Assembly: GCA_025642075.2 (NCBI GenBank)
Contig: JAODUO010001188.1
Location: forward strand, 62,001 to 126,000
Source: Ridgeia piscesae
Taxonomy: Eukaryota; Annelida; Polychaeta; Sabellida; Siboglinidae
Reading direction: 5' to 3'
DNA length: 64,000 bases
Every line of letters begins with the position of its first letter. Position 1 is the stretch's first letter. The position numbers and the translations under genes were made by a program. The notes under the pieces are model-generated. The model did no database searches. It worked only from the letters and a program-made list of their open reading frames with translations, and had not been told where the DNA came from. Below are positions 27,735 through 41,100 of this stretch, piece after piece.

Positions 27735-28985
27735 ACACCACACCACACCACACCACACCACACCACACACACACACACGATGACACCATTTATTTTAAAT
27801 ATTTGTTGATATCAAATGACTTCTGCAGAACATAGATATCCACCTTGTGACCAGTGATCGGTTGTATTTGGATTTGGCTCGCTGACCTTGACTGTTTCTG
27901 TGGAACAGCTCCAGGAAGTGGAGGAGCAGCTGCGTGAGAAGACGGAGCAAGTGAGTACTCAGAAGCGGCGATTGGAGCAGCTGGAGCAGTCGGACGTGGA
28001 GCAGAGGGCGAGACTGGTGGAGCTGAGAGAAGTAGTGTCTCAACTGGAGGCGGAGCTGGAAGCCCAGGCGACCACAAGCAATGTACGTAGACACCTGGGG
28101 CTGTGACATCAGTTGACAAAGTTATAATATATGTCATCAACATTTAATGGTGATGCTTCCAGGCCCTATTTGGTGAGGGTTTCTCCCAATTGCCTACCTA
28201 GAACTGGTATGGTCACAAGCATCCCACGGGTTGCTGCCCATCAGACTCGGATCTGTACACACGCAGTCCTGCTAGGGTTTCCTTGACCTGCCAGTGGGAA
28301 CTGTCCCCTCCATCGCTCACTTTGTACACCCCTTCACTCAGTCCACATCGTCCTTTTGCTATACATGTCCATACCACCTCACCTGTTTCTTCTCTTCACG
28401 TCCCCAATCACCTCTACACCCACTGGGTTGTCTGTCACTGAGTGAGTGTCACACAGCCGTCTCACCATCCTCATCTCGATTCTTTCATCCTCATGTCATG
28501 ATCAGACTTCATGGGCCACATCTCCGCACTCATACAACAGGCAACTTCTGACACATGTTGTAAAGTATGTAGAACATTGTGCATGGATGGGTGGTCAGGT
28601 CATCGCCACAAATCGTTGAGAATACTGATTCTTCCGATGGTATTACTTACACACAGACACGGAGGGCAACTCTCTGTAGTGCTCATCCGCAGCATGCAAC
28701 AAATATGATATAAATTTGAATTTTATCACAATGCTGAACATCTTTTCTTTTTTTCAAAAAATATGTATTGGTACCTAACTGATTGATGGTTGATTTACAT
28801 AGCTCTGAAAGTCACGGAAAACATGTGTAAAATTGAAAAGAATTGTCTAAAGTACAGTATGAAGCACTAACAAGTTAAGAACCCTGAACTAACATGAAAT
28901 GTTGAAAAATAAAAAGCATTACTTTATCCTGAAAAGGTTTTTCCTGACATGCAGTGTCTAGAAGGAATAGGTTAGCACACACACA

Positions 28986-29041
<56 letters not shown>

Positions 29042-29051
29042 CCACGCACCA

Positions 29052-29101
<50 letters not shown>

Positions 29102-32100
29102 CACACAACACACAACACACAACACACAACACACACACACACAGTCACACAGAGTCACACAGTCACAGACACACGCAGACACACGCAGACACACGCAGAC
29201 ACACGCAGACACACGCAGACACACGCAGACACACGCAGACACACGCAGACACACGCAGACACACACAGACACACACAGACACAACACACACACAGTCACA
29301 CAGTCACACAGACACACACAGACACACATAGACACACACACACACAGACACACACAGGCACACACACATGACACACACACGACCTTGATTATAGGCAGTT
29401 AAATGACAACAAACTGTGTAGTTTATCAAGCAGGTAAAACCATGGCAGGTTAAGCTGTAAACCCACCTGTGTTCTGTGGATCAGGTGGTAGTTGTGGAGC
29501 CACCAGTTGAGGAACAACACACCCCTGACTTAGGGGTGTCAGAGGGCGACAGCCAGACAGACGTGGATGAACTCTCACACACCATCAAGGACCTCGAGTC
29601 GCAGGTGGACACCCTGCACAGGGCGGAGTCTCTCGCCCTTGAGAAGGTCGTGACCCTTGAGGATGAACTGAAGAACCTAAAGACTCTGGAGGAGGTTTGT
29701 TTTCAGGTCAATTTGTGATCAGCCACAGTGAAATGGGTGTTAAGTTAATGGGTGTTAAGTTAATCTGCTACATTTCTCTCATATTTCTTAGATCCTTAGA
29801 TCATTCATTTCGAAACAACTTTTTGTTCCTTAAAGTAAGCTCAGTATTGGAAAACGTGTTTTTTCTGTACAGCACCAACAATCTTGTTACAATTAAATCT
29901 TCTGAAACTATACCCGCCTTTACTTAAAAAAGAAAAACATATTTGTTTGTAATAGTTTTTCCACCATAAAATTTTGCCAGTTCCATGCTCCAATGACGAC
30001 TTTCTGTCCCCATTTATGATTACCAAGGGTATGCCCAATGATGTTGTTTGTTGCACCTCTGAGCTTTAATTTTCAAGGATATAGGCACTATGGAAGTGTT
30101 ACTATTATTAATACAATGATACCTCCTGTAAGTTTCCTTCTCTGTAGATATTGTTTTATTCTTGAGGGCAAGGTGGCTGTGTAGTGCATGTGACACTTGT
30201 GACGGTTGACAGGAGTTGACACATGACAAGGAAGCCCTGCAGAGTCGCGTTGACAAACAGATGACAGAGATGAGTGCACTGAAGGCACAGCTTGACTCTC
30301 TCAAGGTGACAGAAGCTGGTGACAGTGGCAGGACGTCAGTGTCACCAAGTCTACAGCATCAGCTTGAGGAGGAGAGAGTCGCTTTGACCAACAGCAGCAA
30401 AGAGGTGACCATTTCTCTAACCATTCTTATCTACCATGTCTTATCTACCAATATATTGTACAGTTTCACTACCATTTATCCTACTATACATTCTTTTCAA
30501 CTATGTGCTCTACCATTTTTCTCACCATTCTTTCCGCTGTTTACTGAAACAATTCTTACCATTCTTTCCACACAGTTCTCTGAAATAATTTCTCGTACTC
30601 TTCTTTTATAAAAGTTTTTTCTAAACCATTTATTATCACATTCTTTATCTTATTTATTACATCTGTTGTGTTTATTGTGTATTGATTTCACATTTCCGTT
30701 TGTATCATACTGCACTATCAGTGTTCATCTGACATATTTTGGGTAAGTGGGGCCTCATTTCTAGTGTTTTGTTACAGACAGATGACTGACTAGTGTCGGC
30801 TAGATGTATTTGAGAAGGTTCATTGGCTGATGTTTGTTGTTTCAGGCGGCTGATTTGACAGAACAGTTAGAACAGTTCAGAGAACAGCTGATTGAGAGAG
30901 ATGAACAACTCCAACAGATGCAAGCTCAGATTGTGGTCAGCGAGAAGCGGTGTCAACATGTTAATGAACTAGAAGATAAGATTCAACAGTTACAGGTGAA
31001 ATCTCGAGGCAGCATTCACAACATTTGTATTGTAATCAGTACACAAGAGCTAATGTTGGTGAATAGATCTAGTAAATGTCAATACATTACCAATGTACAT
31101 CAATGAAATAACCAAGCAGTACATGCACTGTTACCATGCATAACTGGTATAGAATGTATACTATAAATTTACTTATCCCAAGGCGGATTTCACCAGCAGT
31201 CAACAGAGCTCACATTGCTACTTCTGATATTGCTACATAGATCTACTTGTCACCTTGTCCATTGAAACAATGCAGATGATCATATGAAACAATATTACAT
31301 CACCATAGCAACAATTATTGACAATTATTCTAATTATAATTTCAGTTATTTTCATATCATTATAGACATTTGACTAAGTCATGTATAATGTTTTATAATG
31401 TTTTCATTTGATATATTTTGCATCAGTATTATGTGTACTCTGAATCTGTGACATCATCATTGTCATGACAACATCACAAACATGGCTACTATTGTGTAGG
31501 TCTGAAATGCTAAACTGGCATTTCAAAATAATAATTTTTTAGCTAGATCTCAGTGAATATTACCCAGTTACAAGGCAGGCACTGACAATAGAGAAATGGA
31601 GGAAGAGCAAGAAGATAGTTCTCTGCTGGTCAATTTGCTCATTGGAAACTTGAATTTCCAGGTACTAACTAAGGAACAGGGATGTTCATGTTCTTTGTCA
31701 GATCTTCAACAAGTCATGTTTGTCCATAGATATATATTTTCTATGGTACTACCCACTGTGTGTCTTTGTTAATGTCCTCTCGACTAGTAGATGCTGTGTG
31801 GCATCACTGCTTGGTGTTCAGCAAATGTTGCTGCATTCAGGACATGATTTTTGAGTCCATGAAGTTTTGTTGAGGCAGATGTGAAACAAACCTGCTCTAT
31901 TCATTGATTCTTCAATAAATCACTGTGTGTTTTGTTAAGACGGCGGTGAACCAACAGAGCCAGGAGCATGGTCAAGAAGCCTTCTCTATGCCTGTGTTTG
32001 CACAACAATTAATTGATGAGAAGAATGCAGAGATTGACCATCTGAATGAACACATCCAACAGCTCCAGGCTGCTGGAGACATCGTTTCTTACGCTGTCTC

Positions 32101-35100
32101 ATCAGCAGCTGACAGCATCACTGCAGAGATGGTGAGTGGTAGTGCATGCACACATGTTTACACAGAACATAACATGACATGACATACCACACAACAATAG
32201 CACCCCACACCACACCCCTGATGGTTGGCTTAGTGACTTGTTTATTTTATTAACTGTCCCTAAATGTTCACATTGTATTCATCGTTGTGTATTCACTTGT
32301 CCTGAGTCACTATGACATAGTGACTCAGGACAAGTGAATACACAGTGAATACAACACAACGATGAATACAATGTGAACATTTAGGGACAGTTAATAAAAT
32401 AAACAAGACTTGTGTTCAAATGACTTATGTCACTCTATCAGACTATTCCATTGTGTCATGTCTATCTGTCAAAGTAGACCTTCTTACGCTTGCCTATGTC
32501 ATTCTGTAAGACTAGACGTTGTGTTCACTTGTCCAGTGTCATTCTGTCACACTAGACCTTGTGTTCACATGTTCTCTGTCTATCTTTGCCTATACATGTA
32601 TACATTCACTTGTCATATGTCTCTCTGTCAGGTTTGACATTGTAGTCAGATGTCCTGTCTGTGTCATTCTCACTGCTCTCAATTCTCTCTGCTCAGACTT
32701 TGTATTCATTTGTTCCGTGTTATTGTTGGACTGGACCTTGTGTTCACATTTCCTATGTCACTCTGTCAGACTAGACCGTATGTTCACTGGTCTATGTCAT
32801 TCTATCTCACACTAGACTTTGAGTTCACATGTCCTGTGTCACTCTGTCAGATTAGACCTTGTGTCAGGACAGAGAGACTTACACAACATGTCACCCCTGA
32901 TCAGACCTCTTGGTTACGAAGCGAGCACCCACAGTCTGGCACTCGCTCTGAGGCCATCAGACATGCTATAGAAAAAGTTGAGGCAAAGGACAGGAACATA
33001 TTAGACTTTATTAACAAGGTTTGTGTGTATTTAAGACATCAGACATCGTTCATCAGTGTCCTGTGTCACTGATTTGTTATGTCACTCACTCGAGAAGTCT
33101 ACAATGATGACTGACGTATCACACACTGCAATGTCACACATACTTGTTTGTGTGTTGTGTGTGGGAGTCTTGTGACTAATTAGTGCATACATGGATTCAA
33201 CGCAAAAGCACACGTTCACATAAGCATTCACACAAACTAGTGCTGGTTCGATATTCGATATATCGAAGTATCGTGATACTTGCGAAAGTTCGATACCGAT
33301 ATTTAGTGGTATCGATACTTCGATATTTTTTGTATCGAACGCCCATTGTTCGATACCTACGATACCTACGATACCTTCGATACCTACGATACCTACGATA
33401 CCTTCGATACCTACGATACCTACGATACCTTCGATACCTTCGATACCTTCGATACCTTCGATACCTTCGATACCTACGATACCTACGATACCTCGATACC
33501 TTCGATACCTTCGATACCTTCGATACCTTCGATACCTTCGATACCTTCGATACCTTCGATACCTTCAATACTTGACATCGAGTCCATTCGACGACGTCGA
33601 CGCGAAGACGCAACATCGTTGTTGATGATGACGTTGTTTACGGAGCTATCACTACAGCGCTTCGCAGCCTAAATTGACTTAGGCGTGGTTGTTTAAAAAT
33701 AATATAACATAAAATGTGAATTGTTTTCTAAAACTTTATTGTAGAGTTAGTTTGTATAATAACTGTTTTCTGTGAGCGATCTTAGCCTAGGTCAGACTTC
33801 GCTTAGCCTCATTATCCAAACCAAGGTTCGTACGTGACGCTCTCGTTTGGTGGCACTACCATGCCATCGTTCTCCCTACTTTACTTACGGTTACGCGTAC
33901 AAAAACACATATCCTATAGCATTTTTATAGAGTGTTTATTGCACGCACTAGTATTTATGAAACTAGTTTAATAATAATATTGTTAATATAAATAATTATT
34001 CGAGCGCGATGCGGAGGCTTTGTTTATCCGGGTTCCGTTTGGTGGCGCTGTTTTGTTGTTTGGTTCCACCACCATTTGCCGTACACGACGCCCACAACCA
34101 AGACGAACGACAACAGTCAAAATTTAGCTAATTTGGCACTTTTCCAACAAAGACTGTCTGCTATGCTAGAAACGTCTCAAAGATAGCGGGGGAAATACAC
34201 TGAATTTGATGAAACATGTCGCCAATCAAGACGCTATCAAAACGTGATGATCAACTTTCATCGTACGGCATGTCGACGTCGTCGACGTTGTGGACAGTCA
34301 ACGTCGCATTGCCATTGTCTCGAGAACGTGTTCTTTTGAAATATTCGACAATGAGCAAGCAGTGGACATCAAGTTACAGTCGAAGCGAATCGCCATCTGT
34401 TGCCGAATCTACTAACTAACTGCGGTCACAGTGTCAAGAAGTGACATATACGACGTGACTGATTAACGATGACGATTCGCTTACTGCATCTACTGCCACT
34501 GTGACACTGGCACTGGCCAAACAGGTTCACCACTGCCAGAGGCAGAGCCAGAGGTAGAGGAAGAAACTGACCTGTTCTTGAAAACAGTTGCAAAAACATA
34601 ATGGGGCTTGTTATGTGTACTTGATAACGTGGTAATTTAAGGTTTATTTAAAAAAAAATATTGGTATGAACTGGGAAGTACAATTGTAATTTTAATTAAT
34701 ATCTTTTCTGTTATTAATAAGTGTTATTTTATTGTAATCATCAGTTTTGATGCTAAATCACAATTATGTTTATGATAAAATTAATAATAAAAAAGTTATA
34801 ACAGTGAGGGTTCAGCTGTGCTGGCAGTGACACTATTATAAGTGATAGGTGCTTTTATATAATAATAACATATTATCGGTATGTTTCATTTGTTTCAGCT
34901 GTATTTGTTGATGGTCATTTTAGGAGACACATTGACTTGAAATTAAGCTGCTATATTTAAGTGTATTTACAAACAGCAGGGCTGAAGTACTGTTATTAAT
35001 TTAAAATAATTCAGTGCAATTAATTTATTGGTCACTAGGTATTTTATTGCAGTTGTCTTTATTGTTTTAATATTATATTACAGTTACCTTTTAGTTTTAC

Positions 35101-38100
35101 AACAGTAATCAATTATATTGAAACTGTTGTTTGTGTACTTACATAAATTGAAAATTGCATATTAATAATTGTTTGCATGACTATAAAATTGTCACATATT
35201 TCCCTACAAGTGAAATATTTTGTGTTTCTTTGGCATTAGTCTAAGTGGATAGTAGTGTTTCTTTGGAGATCTCTACTGTACTGAATTACACTTATAAGGT
35301 AAATTTCGAGTATCGACTAAAAATCTGGTATCGATTGATATAGAAGAATTCTGGTATCGAACCAGTAATATATCGATCGGTATCGAAGAATTCTGGTATC
35401 GAGCCAGTAATATATTGATCGGTATCAAAGAATTCTGATGTCGAACCAGCACTACTTCTGTTGCATACTGTGCTTCTACTGGGAACTGTGTTCTATGTGA
35501 AAATTAGACTTAATTACAACGTAAGTATCGAGTATCGAGTATCAAGTATCAAATAAAATTCAGGTATCGATCGGTATCGAACAAAACCAGGTATCGAACC
35601 AGCACTAACACAAACACGTTTGTCTGACTGTACATCTGCTCAACAAGCAATGTGATGTTACAACATCGATGTGTGTGTTCAGTCCACTGCTGGTGTTTTG
35701 CTGAAAGTGAGAATCATTGGTTGTTGCTCACACCTTCATGGAACCAGCACTTCTTCTACTAATAAGTCTCACTAAGTGCAGTCAGTGTAAGTGACAATGC
35801 CTGAACCCACGTCCAATGTGACGTCCTGGACAGTGGTTGTTGTATTCTGTTGTAGTAAGACAGTTTATTACCAAGTAACATTAGGTTAGACTGTCCACTG
35901 GGTGGCTGAAACATTAGGTTAGGCTGTCCACTGGGTGGCTGAAACATTAGGTTAGACTGTCCACTGGGTGGCTGAAACATTAGGTTAGACTGTCTACTGG
36001 GTGGCTGAAACATTAGGTTAGACTGTCCACTGGGTGGCTGAAACATTAGGTTAGGCTGTCCACTGGGTGGCTGAAACATTAGGTTAGACTGTCCACTGGG
36101 TGGCTGAAACATTAGGTTAGACTGTCCACTGGGTGGCTGAAACATTAGGTTAGACTGTCCACTGGGTGGCTGAAACATTAGGTTAGACTGTCTACTGGGT
36201 GGCTGAAACATTAGGTTAGACTGTCCACTGGGTGGCTGAAACATTATGTTAGACTGTCCACTGGGTGGCTGAAACATTAGGTTAGACTGTCCACTGGGTG
36301 GCTGAAACATTAGGTTAGACTGTCCACTGGGTGGCTGAAACATTAGGTTAGACTGTCCACTGGGTGGCTGAAACATTAGGTTAGACTGTCCACTGGGTGG
36401 CTGAAACATTAGGTTAGACTGTCCACTGGGTGGCTGAAACATTAGGTTAGACTGTCCACTGGGTGGCTGAAACATTAGGTTAGACTGTCCACTGGGTGGC
36501 TGAAACATTAGGTTAGACTGTCCACTGGGTGGCTGAAACATTAGGTTAGACTGTCCACTGGGTGGCTGAAACATTAGGTTAGACTGTCCACTGGGTGGCT
36601 GAAACATTAGGTTAGACTGTCCACTGGGTGGCTGAAACATTAGGTTAGACTGTCCACTGGGTGGCTGAAACATTAGGTTAGGCTGTCCACTGGGTGGCTG
36701 AAACATTAGGTTAGACTGTCCACTGGGTGGCTGAAACATTAGGTTAGGCTGTCCACTGGGTGGCTGAAACATTAGGTTAGACTGTCCACTGGGTGGCTGA
36801 AACATTAGGTTAGGCTGTCCACTGGGTGGCTGAAACATTAGGTTAGACTGTCCACTGGGTGGCTGAAACATTAGGTTAGGCTGTCCACTGGGTGGCTGAA
36901 ACATTAGGTTAGACTGTCCACTGGGTGGCTGAAACATTAGGTTAGGCTGTCCACTGGGTGGCTGAAACATTAGGTTAGGCTGTCCACTGGGTGGCTGAAA
37001 CATTAGGTTAGGCTGTCCACTGGGTGGCTGAAACATTAGGTTAGGCTGTCCACTGGGTGGCTGAAACATTAGGTTAGGCTGTCCACTGGGTGGCTGAAAC
37101 ATTAGGTTAGGCTGTCCACTGGGTGGCTGAAACATTAGGTTAGACCGTCCACTGGATGGCTGAAACATTAGGTTAGACTCCACTGGGTGGCTGAAATATT
37201 ACGTTAGACTCCACTGGGTGGCTGAAACATTACGTTAGACTCCACTGGGTGGCTGAAACATTAGGTTAGACTCCAGTGGGTGGCTGAAACATTAGGTTAG
37301 ACTGTCCACTGGGTGGCTGAAACATTAGGTTAGACTGTCCACTGGGTGGCTGAAACGTTACGTTAGACTGTCCACGGGGTGGCTGAAACATTAGGTTAGA
37401 CTGTCCACTGGGTGGCTGAAACATTAGGTTAGACTGTCCACTGGGTGGCTGAAACATTAGGTTAGACTGTCCACTGGGTGGCTGAAACATTAGGTTAGAC
37501 TGTCCACTGGGTGGCTGAAACATTAGGTTAGACTGTCCACTGGGTGGCTGAAACATTAGGTTAGACTGTCCACTGGGTGGCTGAAACATTAGGTTAGACT
37601 GTCCACTGGGTGGCTGAAACATTAGGTTAGACTGTCCACGGGGTGGCTGAAACATTAGGTTAGACTGTCCACTGGGTGGCTGAAACATTAGGTTAGACTG
37701 TCCACTGGGTGGCTGAAACATTAGGTTAGACTGTCCACTGGGTGGCTGAAACATTAGGTTAGACTGTCCACTGGGTGGCTGAAACATTAGGTTAGACTGT
37801 CCACTGGGTGGCTGAAACATTAGGTTAGACTGTCCACTGGGTGGCTGAAACATTAGGTTAGACTGTCCACTGGGTGGCTGAAACATTAGGTTAGACTGTC
37901 CACTGGGTGGCTGAAACATTAGGTTAGACTGTCCACTGGGTGGCTGAAACATTAGGTTAGACTGTCCACTGGGTGGCTGAAACATTAGGTTAGACTGTCC
38001 ACGGGTGGCTGAAACATTAGGTTAGACTGTCCACTGGGTGGCTGAAACATTAGGTTAGACTGTCCACTGGGTGGCTGAAACATTAGGTTAGACTGTCCAC

Positions 38101-41100
38101 TGGGTGGCTGAAACATTAGGTTAGACTGTCCACTGGGTGGCTGAAACATTAGGTTAGACTGTCCACTGGGTGGCTGAAACATTAGGTTAGACTGTCCACT
38201 GGGTGGCTGAAACATTAGGTTAGACTGTCCACTGTGGCTGAAACACGCAAGCAGTTGACAGTGAGTTTATGTTGCAGAATGACGAGAGGATAGAGACTCT
38301 ACAAACACAGCTGACTGGAGCTCAAGAAGAGCTCAGAGCATCTCAGGAACAGCTGATAGCAACACAGGAGCAGAAAAGAGCTCTTGAGGAGCAGCTCGGA
38401 GTATCGCAGGAGCTGCTCAAAGCTGCTGAAGCAGAAGGGAGGGCGACTGAGGAGGAGCTGTCCCAGCTGCAGAGGAAGCAGGCTGAGAAAGAACTCAACA
38501 TCAAACAGGTAGGGAGACGCACCTAGCTTGTGGGTATTGGGGCAGCTTGGTTGCATCTGTCATGTTGGAGATGGGGCAGTAGAATGATATGTGTCATGTT
38601 GGTTGGTATGTTGACAGTTAGAGTGGCATGTGTCTTGTTGGTATGTTGGACAGTTAGAGTGGCGTCTGTCTGGTTGGTATGTTGACTGTTATAGTGGTAT
38701 GTTGACAGTTAGAGTGGCATGTGTCTTGTTGGTATGTTGACAGTTAAAGTGGCATGTGTCTTGTTGGTATGTTGACAGTTAGAGTGGCACATGTCTGGTT
38801 GGTATGTTTACAGTTAGAGTGGCATCTGTGTTGTTGGTATTTTGACAGTTGTGACATACATCATGTCAGAAGACATACATTTCTCTACCAACATGCATTG
38901 TCATTTTGCAGTGTCATAAAGATTATAATTTTAATACAGCCTGGCCTCTGTAACCCACATTATCCGTCTGTTGGTGACTTAGACACACCAATCTTGATAT
39001 TACATAGCACTGGATCCTATGTACCTCTGAGCTTGCAATTCCATGAATTTCTCTGTAATAGAAGTCCTTTATATCGAATAGTATTAAACACATGGACTGC
39101 CAACATATTTCCTGTGCGACTGTGCCATCAACACTTTGACAGCTGGGACTTGTCATCTATCCGCCATGTTGTGGTGTTATATTGAGCGAGGTTCTGTGTG
39201 ACCCCAGCAGGTGGAGGCACTGGAGTGTGAGATGACAAAGTTGAAGACGGAGCATGAGTTGTACCGGGAGGACATGGAGCAGTCCCTGGCCACCGTCAAC
39301 GCAGCCTTGGCTCAGAGAGACACCCACCTCGGCCAGGTAATGCTCCTCTCAGTGGACACTCGGACACAGGCAGGAATGTTTAGAAAGAGGCTAAGAAGAT
39401 AGCAGCACAAATAAATACTTTAATGTATGGTATAAATATATGAACAAAGTGATCTAAATGTCTTCACATAAGCCAAGACCAAGGTGGAATTTGACTGCAT
39501 ACATAAATGTTCTCTCTCTTGTACTAGTTTGGTGGCATGATAAACGTTGTACTGGTCACTGTCCACTCTCAATTGTGCTGTCCACCATCATCGTCCACTA
39601 ACATTTTTGACTAGAGTCTTTACTGACGCCTACTGACAGTTTGTCTATGTTTCCAGACACTTAGAAGACTTGAACTGACACAGGCTGAACTGAATGACAC
39701 AAACCGAAACGAGACCGACACAGCTGAGCAGCTGTCCACGATGCAGAGACAACTGACACAGATGACTGACCGGTTGACAGAATCAACTGAGGAACTGACT
39801 AAACTAACACAGCAACTGAAAGACATGGGTGTGGAGATGACTGAATTGAGACAGCTGCTTGCTGAATCTCAGAGACAGCTGACTGAAACTGAAGAATGGT
39901 ATGCTGACACAGAGGACAGCTTGGCTGAGCGAGATCAGCAGCTGGGCGAGGCTCAGCAGCGGCTGTCTGAGGCTCAGCAACAGCATGTGAAAACCGAACT
40001 GAGTTTGATTGAGACGAAAAACAAACTGAGTGAAGTCTGGGAGCAGTTGACTGAACAACGTCAGCAGCTGACTGAACAAACTCAGCGGCTGACTGAAAGA
40101 TCACAGCAGCTGACCGAAACCAAGGAACAGCTGATGGCAACAACGCTGCAGCTGGCTGATGTTAGACTGAAATCTGCCACGACAGTCAACGACATGGCTG
40201 AAACACAGGAACAGCTAGCAGAGAGAAAACAAGAGCTGACTGAAATGAGCCAAGAATTGACTGACACTAGACAAGAGCTGGCTGATAAAACCCATCAGTT
40301 TACTGAAGTGAAGGATCAGTTGGCTGATGCAATACATGACCTGGCTGAAACTAGACAAGAGCTGGCTGAAACAAAACAAGAGCTGGCTGAAACTAAACAA
40401 GAGCTGGCTGATGCTAGACGAGAGCTGACTGAAGCAAAACAAGCACCAGCTGAAGCTAGGCAGGAGCTGGCTGAAACTAAACAAGAACTGGCTGAAACAA
40501 GAGATGAGCTGACTGAAACTAGACAAGAGTTGGCTGATACGAGTAGTCAGTTGACTGAAATGAACCAGGCACTGAGTGAGAGTCAGCAGGAGCTGGCAGA
40601 AGTGACGCGTCAGTTGACGGAGATAGAGGCGAGGTTTGGGAGGTTCAAGGAGACAGCCGAGGTGGAGCTGGCCAACATCTGGAGACACTTCAGTCAGTCC
40701 GAACACGACGTCTCACAAGTGAATATGTCATCACTGATCCTATTCAATTATTTGCATAGTGTTTAATTAAGTTGTTTTTATTTCTCTAGTGTTGTTACAC
40801 TTTCACTGCCAAAACGAAGGGGTTAAAATGTGGTATACATTGTCCACCTTGTGTCCTTACTTATGCCTGTTGTCCCTCTGGGGGTGCATGCTGTCGAAAT
40901 CAGCTTTCCCGAGTCCTCTGTCATCGGCCCTTCTCTCAAGGTGTGTCCCGTCTTCCTGGTGTCTGCCTGGAGGTCCCTTCCATAAGTTCGCCACATATTC
41001 TTCAGCCGGACTCTTCTGATTGCCACTGGGGTTCCAGGAGTATCTCTGGCAATGCTTTATAGACTGACTTGTGTCAGATACATCGGCCCTCGTCCTCTCG

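Noticed and set aside
33183..33616. (RYL)n, (DTF)n and (KVS)n ORFs
   Set aside because: 9-bp subterminal array of the hAT element.
34216..34419. 67-codon ORF inside the hAT element as transposase remnant
   Set aside because: No hAT dimerisation or zinc-finger motif visible; Ser/Thr-rich random-looking frame.
35759..37183. 474-codon - strand ORF of ([11 protein letters not shown])n
   Set aside because: Entirely a 33-bp minisatellite; openness follows from the period and the lack of a stop in the unit. It is broken by unit-length errors with no flanking unique coding sequence.
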